Below, one piece after another: positions 11,276 through 21,634 of a DNA stretch of 64,000 bases. The notes under the pieces were generated by a model. It made no database searches and was not told the DNA's origin. It worked only from the letters and a program-made list of their open reading frames with translations. Numbering within the stretch: the stretch's first letter is position 1; every line of letters begins with the position of its first letter. Position numbers and translations under genes: made by a program. This DNA comes from Deuterostichococcus epilithicus (Eukaryota > Chlorophyta > Trebouxiophyceae > Prasiolales > Stichococcaceae). Location: NCBI GenBank assembly GCA_033439295.1, contig JAVTLE010000007.1:1674001-1738000 (forward strand). Direction: 5' to 3'.

Positions 11276-14200
11276 TCAGAATGGCGGCTGGCTGCTCATG
11301 AGGGACAGGCCGCTGGCGCCCGGGCCGGCGCCGCCGGCGCTGACGGCGGCAGCGCCCGCCTCGAGGTCATCGAGGNCGAATGGCTGCCGCGCCGGCTGCA
11401 TGGGGAGCAGGCCGCCCATGCTGCCGGCGGACGAGAAGCCAGACAGGCCGGCGCCGCCGGCGGCGCTGCCGCCGCTGCCGCCGAAGCCCCACACAGCCGA
11501 GCAGCCCATCGGCGCAAAGCCGACAGAGGCGGGCAGGCCGCCAAAGGCGCCGCCGCCGCCGCCCCCGCCGCCGCCACCGCCCGTCAGGAAGGCCGGCATG
11601 CCGCTGGCGGCGCCGGCGCCGCCGCCGCCGCCGAATGGCGGCAGCCCACTGCCCAGGCCGAGGCTGCCGGGCGGCGCGCTGGGGCTGCGGCCGGAGGATG
11701 TGCCGCCCAGCGGCGACGGGTCCTGCGCACCCAAAGATACTGCTCAGGCACGAAGCTCATCGCTCCTTAACGATGTGACGTGCTCTGGCACGGGCCCGGC
11801 TGCAGTTGTAATTGGCTGCCGCGACGGCAAAGGGGAAGCGTGGGTGCTCCCAGGCGCCTCAGGACATCGAGCGCGCACATGCAAGCATCGAACCATGGTC
11901 ATGTGTGCATGAAATGCCTCCTGGTAATTGGTAGGGGAGGGCGACGCAACCGGTAGCTGGGAGCGCGTTGCCTGCGTGAGCATGGCAAGCGCATCCGGCT
12001 CGTTTTCCTCTGCCGCAATCCAGGTGGCCATCGCCAGCGTGTCCGGCGCCCACGGCCACGCCTGCAGCGTGGGGGGCCATCTGCCAGGTGAGGTGACGGT
12101 GAGCCAGCAGGGTGATCCCGCCACACACGACTGGTGCGACTCGTGCTCGCAGATATGGCTGCGATGCCCCGCTCGCATCCTGGTCGGGTGGCCTGTATGC
12201 TTGCAGGTTTCGGGCAGCAACTGAAATCTGGCCCTTGGATCTGCCCCCCGGGTGCACATCACGCCCATGGGACTGAGGCATGGGTGCCAGATACAGTCCA
12301 AGGGTGTCGCAGATTGTCCAGGGGGGCTGGCAGGCGCACCTGCACGAGGGCGCGCGCCACCTGGACGGGCGTCAGCGTGTGCTTGAGCAGCGTCATGACC
12401 CAGTCCATCTTCAGCATGTGCTCCTCCTTGAGGTTGAAGCGCAGCCGCTCGATGCCCTCGTGCGTGCGCAGCGACTGGATCGCCGTCGCGCGCGAGAAGC
12501 TGGGCGCCGGCATCGCGTACTGCGAGCGGGCAGCGTTTCATGGTCGGTAGCGGGCCAGGAGCAGCAGCTCGTCGACTGAGGGCGCGCGATTGAGGACGCA
12601 CATTTGGGACGCACGACTGGGGACAGCCGACTGTGACGGTGTCGATTCCCGCCATGCAGGCTGGGACCGGCGAGCCCGACCACCGTGCAGCTCCGAACAG
12701 CAGCCGCTGTCGCCGGCAGCACGGCAGCAAAGCGCAGGGCTGAGGCAGCGGCAGGCGCATCAGTGGCGAGGTGAAGCCCGGGGTTCACGCATGTGCGCAC
12801 CGCAAGGGACTGGTGGATCTCGCGGCGCTGCTGCACGATGGAGTTCATCTTGGACAGGAAGAGCCGCCGCAGCTGGACGATCTCCTGCCGCTGCTGCTGG
12901 GTCAGCCCCAGCGCCCGCTGCAGGCACGGCACAGGGACTTAGTCGGTCAGTCGGTCAGGCAAAGTCGGTCAGGCGACGAACATGCGATGGAGCTGCGCAA
13001 GCGGTAAGGTTGAAGCCCGCGTGCGGCAGGCGCTTCCTCGGCTGGGATGCGAGCCTCCCCGCGGCTTCATCCAGTGCGAAGGGAAACTGTAGACGAATCC
13101 CTTTGGACACGGTTGAGAGGGTGACAACAAAACAACGCCAGGGCGGACACAGGCAAGAGCGGATGCTCTGCTGCTGCCGCGCAGCATCAATGGGGCACTT
13201 TAGAAAAGGGCGGAGGACGTGCGGGACAGCAGTTGTAAACTATAAACAGTCAGAAGTGAGAGGCGCACCGCGAGGGTGAGCCACCGCTCGGAGGAGTCGG
13301 CGTCGCCGGGCGCGTCGGGCGTGTCCTCCAGCTTGGCGGCGCTGAACTCGCGCGTCGTCAGGGGGTTGAGCATGTGCATCTTCATCACCAGCGCGCACTG
13401 CAGGGGGGGCGCACGAAGGGGCTCCTCAGCGCTCGAAATCGAGAACAGCCAGGCCCGCAGCGCCAGCAGGCTGAAATCGCAGCTCGAGCTAGTAGTGGCC
13501 TTCATCAGATCAGGAGGGCAGACGCTGTCGCCTTGCAGCTCAGCGACCCGGTCACAGTGCGCATTTTCCTTGTGCCTTCACGCCTGGAGCTGCCCAAATA
13601 GTGTGGCAGTAGAAATTATGTGGGACAATCAGGATCAAGGGTTGGAGGCAGGGCACACCAGCTCCTGCACCAGGCGCTGTAGGGTGGCCATGGTGGAGGG
13701 CGAGGCGCCGGCATCGGTGTCCACCAGCAGCACCGCCATCTGGTTGACATAACCCTTCCAGATGCCCACGGCCTGGCATAAAGGGCAAGGGGAGCCAGTC
13801 TCAGCAGCGCTTGCATGCATCCCACGTCCAAGAATCGTGTGTCATGGCTGAAGAGCAATGCTGCCCAGGGCAGGGGTACCGACAGAAAATTGCAAACCAG
13901 ACCTGCATTCCCATGCAAGTAAAGAACAGAGTGTAACTGTGGCGCAGCAGAGTGTCTCTAGACCCGACAGGCGAGGGGCAGCGGACACACCTGCGCCTTG
14001 GTGAGCGCCTTGACTTGGGCGGGGGTGAAGGAAATGGGCTGCCCCTGCTGCGAGGTGAGGTGCAGGTCGTCCATTTGCTCCTCGACCAGCTCGTTGCCAC
14101 TGCCCTGCACACGCATTACCGAGCGGTGCAGTGTCAGTGCCTTGAGCATCGTAGCGTTCCTGGCGAGGAGCGATGCGGGAGAGGGAGCGATGCAGGTGGG

Positions 14201-14770
14201 CGTCGCAAAGCATTCACTGGCCGTGCACATTGCAGAGAGATGATTGTCTGCTGCGGGGCGGGCGCACCTTGCGCTGCAGCAGCTCGATGTGCTCCTCGCG
14301 CATGCGCAGCACGCGGTTGAGGATGCCGATGCGACTGTCCAGGGCGGCCTTGTCGGAGGTGAGCCCCGAGATGCGGCCCATGAGCTCTGCCACCTTCTCC
14401 TCCAGCTCCGACACCTTGTTCTGCATGACGACATGGTAGCAGTGAAGGGTGGGCTTCGGAAGAGGCGAGGGCGGCGGCGGTTCCTGATTGGTACGTCATA
14501 CCAAGGGGCAACGGCAGCAGGCGGGCGGGGTCACTTGATGTGGCAGCGCTTGCGAGACGTGGCAGCGCTCGCTGCCAGCCGGCCGCCAGGCGTCAGGGTT
14601 GACACGGGCACCCAAGCGCCCCGTGTTGATGCACCCAGGCATGCTGCTGCTGCAATGCAAACAGTGCCAGGCTGGCAAAGGGCGCCCACCTTTTGCCGCT
14701 CCCGGAACCGCCGCTGCGCCCGGCGGTTCTTCTCCTGCAGCTCAGCTGTCCGCTTGGCCGCCGAGCTCAT
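11276..14770 (-). CDS. bZIP transcription factor, YAP/Pap1-like basic region
   Basis: A nuclear DNA-binding regulator. The first ATG in frame is at 14770 (MSSAAKRTAEL). The exon also reads upstream without an ATG, from an acceptor near 14885, so a 5' UTR intron is likely. The basic region NRRAQRRFRERQK has the N-x7-R signature with the Ala-Gln pair typical of YAP/Pap1 proteins. The next exon supplies the leucine zipper (NKVSELEEKVAELMGRISG and so on to LQRK). Later exons give WKGYVNQMAVLLVDTDAG, a helical Gln/Arg-rich piece (LTQQQRQEIVQLRRLF), EHMLKMDWVMTLLKHTLTP and PWAPDTLAMATWIAAEENEP. This long C-terminal region has no domain I can name. The last exon is a Gly-rich low-complexity tail ending at 11276. 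The intron before it may be GC-AG (donor at 11971). One N is at 11376. Targets cannot be predicted. Confidence 0.82.
12942..12974. repeat. Short GTCGGTCAG tandem repeat
   Basis: Three near-perfect GTCGGTCAG-like units lie in an intron of the bZIP gene. It is a simple slippage repeat. Confidence 0.7.
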
Positions 14771-16726
14771 GGCTTTGCCTTTGGGATGGCGGGGGGAGCC
14801 CTCGCTCTCCCCGCTGCCACCGCTCCACGTTTCCGTGGTGGCGTGAGCCGAGTCGGCGCCTCCCAATCCGGTTCTGAGGCGGTACCTGCGCAGTAGGGAC
14901 AGACTGGTATCATGGCGCGACCGGCTCACCTGTGCAGGGAGTGCTTCTATGTCAGGGCTTCGAAGGTTGTTGCTGGTCGGCAGGTGCGCCGCGCCTGCCG
15001 CACGGCGCGGAGGTCATGGTGGGATTGCCTGGCGGGGACATGCACAGCGTCACGCAGTGTTGACCTTCGGGGTTGCAGCTCTGCCCTGCCAGGTGCGGCC
15101 ATTGCCGGGGTGCCACCGGCAGCGAGTGGCCGCGCAGCGCCGTCTGCGGAGTGAGCGGCAGTTCATCGAGGAGCTCGATCGGCTGCAGAGATAGTCGAGC
15201 AGACTCTGATGGAGCTCTTGCTGAGAGTCACACCGCATTTGCCGCGTGTCTTGCCCCAACTCAGCATTGTGCAGTACTTGCACGGGAGATGAGGTCTGCG
15301 GGTTCCGGCTGGCCACACCAATACGGCTGCTCGGCCCGCAGCTGGAATCAAAACAGCGGAATAGTGCCGTCTCCTCTGCTTGATGCTCGGGCCCGCGCTT
15401 GACACAGCTGGCGGCAACGGAGCACAGAAATGGACCGCTCGACTGCGCGGGTCGTCCCGCCCGGCTGCTAGGTTTGCCTGCCTCCCGGATTCCTCAGTCG
15501 CACGGCAGGCTCAAGGGTCATGAGCGGCCGCGCAGCAACAGCGTTTTAGAGCAGGCGGCACCAGGCCGATACCCGCCTGGGTTGAGGGGTTGCCCGCCGG
15601 GCTTTTAGCCGAGACTGCGGTGAAACCGTCGTCATGAAAGAACGATTGTCTGCGGCGGCGAGCCGGGATCAGCACGAGGCGTGCACGAGGAGATCACCGT
15701 GCGCCTCCGCTGCTTTTCGAATCGCCAGCCTCCGGGGTTCAGGGACGGAATGGCGCCGGGCAGCAGCCGTGTGTACAGCAGGCGGTTTGGGCCGCCAAAC
15801 GAGCCGGACAGCCGTCTGGACCCCACGATCAGCGCTGCTAAGGCACCGGCGCCCAGAGCGCAGTGCAATTGAAAGCGCGAGTCAGGCCCTGCCACGGCGG
15901 AGCTCAGCTTCGCCTCAAGTGCTCCCAGGCCAAAGGGCCTTATGCAAAACTCACAGGCGCGGCGGCAGTCTACGGCACTCAAGATGGCAAATTTCCGGAA
16001 GAGAGTTCTGAGACCTGTAAAGAAGGGACGTGCTTTACTAACAGTGTCGATGCTAGCTGCCAATCCACGTGACGACTTGCGGAAAATTCGTCTCGCACCT
16101 TGCTGCTTGCTTCGACTTCGCTTGAGGCAGCGCGGCCACCTCGTCTGGCGAGCAGATTGCCTTTGAGGTGGGCAAGGACAGTAGCGTCGCTTCAAAGAGG
16201 TCTTCAAAATTGCTCGTCTGCCAGGCCGTCGCGGCATCGTTTTTCTCCATGTCAATAGCAAGAAGCATCTACGATGAAGTTTGCGCTTTAGCTGCTTGCC
16301 ACATCCAAGCAAAGCTTGATGCCGTGCAATGTCGCCCACAACATGTTCGCGCGATGACACACGGTTATGCAGCTTCCAGGTTACCGCGGAACCACCAGGG
16401 AACCTGTCCCGTACAAGACATTACTCGTAGGTCTTAGCACAAGTTACGCTTCAGTTCATCGGATGATCTCCCAATCAGATGTGGAAAGGTGAAATATTGA
16501 TCAAAGCAAGAGAAGGGACTGGGTTGTTCGTTGAACAGCTCCGAAAGGGAGGGAAGTGCACAAATTTGTGACACAAGGAGTTGAGCTTTATTTGGTGTTA
16601 CCTGGCTGAGAAAGCAGCCCATTTGAAGGTTTCACAGGAAATAGACAAACGTGGTATACGGCGCCATCAAACAGTCCAGCCTTGATCCAAATCAATTCGG
16701 GCTGCTTGCGCAACATGGCCGGGCCG
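14771..16726. other. Poorly resolved interval upstream of bZIP
   Basis: Nearly 2 kb separates the bZIP start from the NLE1 stop. It should hold the bZIP promoter, at least one 5' UTR exon (a donor-like CACAG/GTGAGC lies at 14926-14936 on the minus strand) and the NLE1 3' UTR. An ORF at 15632-16360 is listed separately. I see no RNA gene or mobile element. Confidence 0.4.
15632..16360 (-). CDS. Unrecognised ORF, possible exon(s)
   Basis: A minus-strand frame is open for about 240 codons, beginning at a GTG rather than an ATG. The last third (LHCALGAGALAALIVGSRRL, then NRLLYTRLLPGAIPSLNP) looks more protein-like and has one hydrophobic stretch. The N-terminal part is Arg/Lys-rich without pattern. 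Overlapping plus-strand frames are also open for 60-130 codons, so this may be chance. No family is recognised. Confidence 0.2.
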   Translation of the reverse strand: MSSREHVVGDIARHQALLGCGKQLKRKLHRRCFLLLTWRKTMPRRPGRRAILKTSLKRRYCPCPPQRQSARQTRWPRCLKRSRSKQQGARRIFRKSSRGLAASIDTVSKARPFFTGLRTLFRKFAILSAVDCRRACEFCIRPFGLGALEAKLSSAVAGPDSRFQLHCALGAGALAALIVGSRRLSGSFGGPNRLLYTRLLPGAIPSLNPGGWRFEKQRRRTVISSCTPRADPGSPPQTIVLS

Positions 16727-19700
16727 TCAGTTCTTCCACAGCTTGACCACCCGATCTTTGCCGCCGGAGGCAACCATGGAGCCGTCGGGGCTCCAGTCCA
16801 CTGCATACACCTCGTCCGCATGCCCCGGCAAGTCCAGCTTCAGCTTCTTGCTGCGCACGTCCCACACCTGCGTGCGGCAACTGCGCTTTTTGGGATCAGC
16901 GGTTGTACAGTTTGGCTGCTGCAGCGCCCGCCGCGCATATGGCGTGTGCAAAACACATGCCCACAGCCGGACAGACACTTCAGGGGTGCGATCCGTGGGA
17001 GTTCCAACACCCGGGCAGCAGCTGCTGTTCCAATCCTGCACGGGCCATGTCAGACCTTCAGGCCTCAGGACATGGGTTTGAGATGTCTGTCATGTACGAC
17101 AGTCGACTTCGTACACACTTGACCTATTGACACACGGTGTCACACTCCTGCCCTCGGTCAGCATTGGCCCTTGGCCTAGCTCCTGTTATGTCACATTAGA
17201 CCCGCATTGTGTCACTTGACGAAATTGGTGATTCCGCGAGCAAACAGACAGCAAGCATGAGCATGACTGATCCCAAACTTTGCTTGACTATACAAGCTTT
17301 GAGCCTTGACTACCGGCCCCACTCGCGCTCTTCACCAGCAACCGCCCGGCTGAGGACCGCCGGTGAAGTAATAGCTCCAACACCCGCCCGAGCTCAGGTG
17401 GAGGTGGGAGGGGGAGGGCAATATTTTGAATCGAGACCACATCAGAGCAAAGTATTCGGGGTCGACATTGATGTCGCCAGGTGATGGAGTATGTCGGCAT
17501 CGACAGGCGATGTCGCGAGCTTCAGCTTGCCCATCGCAGGCGGCCCAGCGCCAGCGTGCGTTCCCCACCACTTCACGCTGACCATCAGCAGCCAAGGTGG
17601 CTCAGCGGGAGGGCTGGTCCTCCCCAGCCCATGCCCCGATGCTGCACTTTTCAAGCCTCGAGGTCCAGCATTGGGCCCGAGAGTCGCAAAGAGGCAGAGG
17701 AGCGGCTCGCCTTGAGGGTGCTGTCCTTGCTGCCGGAGACGAACAGGCGGCTGTCCGAGGACCAGGCGACCTGGTAGACGGGGCCTACGTGCGCGCGGAA
17801 GGTGGCCACGAATGTGCCCTTGAGCCCGTCCCACAGCTTGAGTGCCTTGTCAAAGGACGCCGACACGATCCACCGCCCGTCCGGCGAAAACTGCACCTGC
17901 GGAGCAGCCAAGCAGGGGCGCGGTCAGCGTCCTCGAGCGCCGGACGCTACCCAGTGGCCCGCGGGCGACGCCAGGCTGCCGCACATTATGGGGCAGGCAC
18001 CCGGCGGGCTGAGCCGTCGTCCGCGGCGCACCCCTGGCCTCCTGGCCCCCCGCGCCCTGCGACCCCTGGCCGCGGCGCGACGGGACTCTGCGCCATCTGC
18101 GCCGTGCCGCCGGTTTCTGCAGCGTGTGCGCCTGGACGGAAAACCTGGACGACAGCCACGTGGCGGCCGCGCATGGAACACACGCCCAACCTGGTTTATG
18201 AGCTGCATGTGGCCCGTCATCCGCGCGATCGGCGACTTGCTGGCGGCTGGCTCCCACAGGAACATGGTGAAGTCGTCCGAGCCCGACACCAGGCGCTCCG
18301 GCCGCCCCGCCGTCGCAGCCTGGTACCGCGCCTCCGCTGCCTGCGCAGCCGGGACGCTGCCTGAACCAGTTTCACGCTGGTTTGATCGTCTGCAGCCGAG
18401 ATCGCCGAGGTCAATGTGCCCAGAGGGGAGGGACAGGCTGCCCAGTGCGTGCTCGCAGCCGAGCACATTAGCAGAGTCGCTCATGCGGTGAGGATGCTCC
18501 CGGCCCCTCTATCCGGCGCAAGGGTGCGTGGCAGAGGGCCGGCGCTCCAGCACGCTCCCTGCCTGAGTTCATGCACATAGTCACCCAACGTTCACCCGGC
18601 GCCGCCACCAGATGCAACTCCAGCACATACGAAGCAGCGGCCGCACCTGCTTTGCTGCCTCGGGGTCTGCCGGCGCCTGCCCATGGTGGTCGAAGGCGCC
18701 CGTGCGCAGCGCGTGCTCCGTCGATAGCGCCAGCGTGTTGACCCAGTGCCCGTGCCCCTTGAGCGACCGGATGAGCTTGCCTTGCTGCGCGCACGGCAGG
18801 GCGGCAGCTGGTGAGGCGCCAGGCGCGCCACGATGCCCGTCCAAGACCCAAAAAACGCAGGCGGTCGGCACCGCTCATCATGAAGCGCCCAGCGATGGCG
18901 CCGGCAACGCAGGATGTCGACGGGCATAGCGAATGGCGGCAAGCAGGGCAGCCGCCTCTACAAAAGCAAAATCTCACCTGCGAGTCCCAGACGTTGATGG
19001 TGGTGTCCTTTGATGCCGAGTACAGCAGGCCGTCGCCGCCCCACCGCACGCAGCTGACCGCCAGGCTGTGGCTGGACATGCTGCCAGCACCGAAAGCAGG
19101 CGGGGTGTTGAGGGCCCCGACCGTTAGGGTGCGCCTCCAAGGAAATGGCAGGTGTGCAAGCCTGGTGTCTGCCAAGAACCTTCTGGCAAGCAGCAGCTCG
19201 GCAGGCTTTGCAGCGCTCAGTCCACCAGCCTCCTTCACGGTGAGGTGGACCCAACCAGCAGGCCCCGCCTCGAGAGGCTGGCGCTCCTGGGGCAGGAGGC
19301 TCGACAACGGTGGTCTGCTTACGAAGAGTCTCTTACCTGAATAGGCACTGCAGTGTGATGGCGTCCCAGACGCGCAGCGTCTTGTCCTGAGAGCCGCTGA
19401 CGAAGCGGCGGGCCGGCAACCGCCGGTGCGCGGGCTCCCACGCTACTGCCGTCACCCACTTCGAGTGTCCCTGCGGACATGTTGTGGGTGCAAAGATCGA
19501 GACAGAGGAAGGTTGCAGTTGCGCAGAGCTCGAGACTGAGAGACTGTCCATCGCAGACCCTGGCCTCTTGAGCTGCAGGGCAGCATCGCACTGTGCCGCA
19601 AAGCAGCTGGCATCGCGCGGGCCACCAGCCAACTGATGCAACGCACATACAGCCAGCGGCCCATCGCAAAGAGCGGGTCTGCAGCTCGCTTGTCAACACA

Positions 19701-21105
19701 GGCTGCGCGGCGGGCTGGGCCAGCAGTCTCACCCGGCACACGCCCTTGAGCGTGCCGGTGTCCGCCTGCCACACCAGTATCTGGCCGTCCATGCTGCCAC
19801 TAACCAGGTACTTTGCGTCTGGCGACCACGCCAGGCACAGCACCCAGTTTTTATGCCCCTGCAGTCCAGAGGCTCCGCATGTTGAAGTCAACCCTGGGGC
19901 ATGTGCCAGTGGCACATGCGCACAGCTGGCACGAGCTGAGGTGACCCCAGGCGGACTGTCCAGCAGCCAGATCAGAAATGCGCGTCTGCTTTGGCAACAT
20001 GTCACGGCGTACCTTCATGGTCTGCGCCGGCGTGGCGGTGCTGAGGTCCCAGAAGCGCACTGTGGTGTCCCCCGACCCCGTGGCCAGCCGCTTGCCGTCC
20101 GGGCTGAAGGCTGTGGACAGCACCGCCTCCGCGTGCCCTGCAGATCACCCACATCGCGCTTTGGAGGGGGTGTCGCCTGTGAAAGTGCCGTACACCCCCT
20201 GCTTCACTCTCCACACCTGTTAGATGCCTTTCTTCACGGGCGCAGCACGACTCATTTGGCAGGTTCCGCAGCATTAATCAACAGCGGTATCTCAATTGCC
20301 TACGTCCGTCAGCACTGGCAGAGCTTGAAAAGCCATACAGCTGCCGCTCACCGGGCATCGAGGCTGTGCATCTGGACACTGGCCGCACCCTGAACACTGC
20401 CTGCGGCTGATATGTGATGTCCAGCGCAGTCTCCACAGACACCTGCGTGACACATGCGTGCAATTATCAGCACCGAGCTCAACATTCCTACATGAACATC
20501 GTACAGCGGGTTGTGACTGCGTCATGCAGCCGCAGCACTGCCACCGCTCCTTCCCACCGCCGCCGCCGCCGCGCCCAGCAGAGAACTCCCTTCTTTGAGC
20601 AGCCCTGCTGCCTTGCAAACGGATATACCACTCGCAACGGATTCTGCGAGCGGCACACCTTGTTTTTGAGCAGGTGCTGGCCCAGCTCGTCCGAGAGCTC
20701 CACATCATCGACGAAGAATGAATAGGGCAGCTTCTCCTCGTTTGACAACAGCCCATTGAGCAGCGTCTCCAGCTGTGCTACCGTGACGTTCTGAGGCAGG
20801 TCCAGCTGCGGTCCTGCACGGCAGATGGCAGACTGTAGATAAGTTTGCGCCAAAGGCGGCGGCGGGAGGCGGAGCGGTCGCTGGCGGTAGACGCTGCCTG
20901 TGTCTGACATGGGAATGACCCGCCAATGCTTCAGAAGACATCCTTTGCATCGTGCGAGTCACACGGCGGTTGAACGAAGAATCCACGCGCCCGAGAGCTG
21001 GCCATCGGCGGCGCGGAACTGCACAATGATGTTGGCAGCCGTGGGCGCCGGCGGCGGCTCGCCCAGTCTGGCTTGCTTTGCTGGTGGCTCCTCCACATTT
21101 GTCAT
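16727..21105 (-). CDS. NLE1: Notchless homolog, WD40 60S ribosome-assembly factor
   Basis: The yeast Rsa4/animal NLE1 orthologue. Its N-terminal NLE (UBL-like) domain engages the MIDAS domain of the AAA+ protein Rea1/Midasin during pre-60S maturation in nucleolus and nucleoplasm. The start is ATG 21105 ([14 protein letters not shown]); a longer frame upstream begins only with TTG. The NLE domain runs [53 protein letters not shown], then [22 protein letters not shown]40 blades follow: [117 protein letters not shown] and [13 protein letters not shown] to the stop at 16727. The full eight-bladed architecture is present. The last intron (17710-16868) must use a GC donor, because STLK/VWDV is otherwise broken. 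The first donor may also be GC. Confidence 0.95.
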
Positions 21106-21634
21106 GGCTCCAAGCAATGCCCTCTCTGCCCTGCGACTACTTGCGCGTTCCAACGGAGGTGTCGGAAAGCCTGGTAAACGGCTATTTCAGCTCTGCTTGC
21201 TGAGGAGCTGAGCGGCTGCAAATGTGAACTTCAATGCAGCTAATTTCATGCGCAACGTCACTGTATCGTAAATGCTGTGCTATGGGCGACGATGTGGCAG
21301 CACACCGCCGGCTGCTGAGCATGCGTTCCGGAACGTCACATGAGCCATTTCTAAGGCAGGCACTCGAGTTTCATTACTCTTCTGCATCCATTGATGTGCA
21401 AGGATTAGGCTTTCCAATCAAGCGGCGCTTTGATCCACGTAGTTGCAGTCGCTGTGCTTTGGCATCGCGCAAGTGCACTCGCAGTCGTTCAGTCGACCAG
21501 CAAAGCTTTGATGCAATGAATGCACCCAAGCAGCTGCTCTAGAACTTATCAAATGGTGAGGCGCTCATCAGACCATTGCGCTCCAGTTTCAAAACGACAC
21601 CATTTGCAGCAGTCCAACAGAGACGCTTGTATGC
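21106..21634. promoter_or_regulatory. Divergent promoter, NLE1 (-) / NTMT1 (+)
   Basis: About 530 bases lie between the two divergent ATGs. No coding segment is evident. Both products act on ribosome or ribosomal-protein maturation, so shared control is plausible, but I identify no specific element. Confidence 0.5.

Noticed and set aside
14771-14929. Upstream extension of the bZIP start
   Set aside because: It begins with GTG; this stretch is partly an exon after an acceptor near 14885 and has no ATG, so it is read as 5' UTR.
21106-21153. Upstream NLE1 start (extra 16 residues)
   Set aside because: The extension begins with TTG; ATG 21105 fits the family N-terminus.
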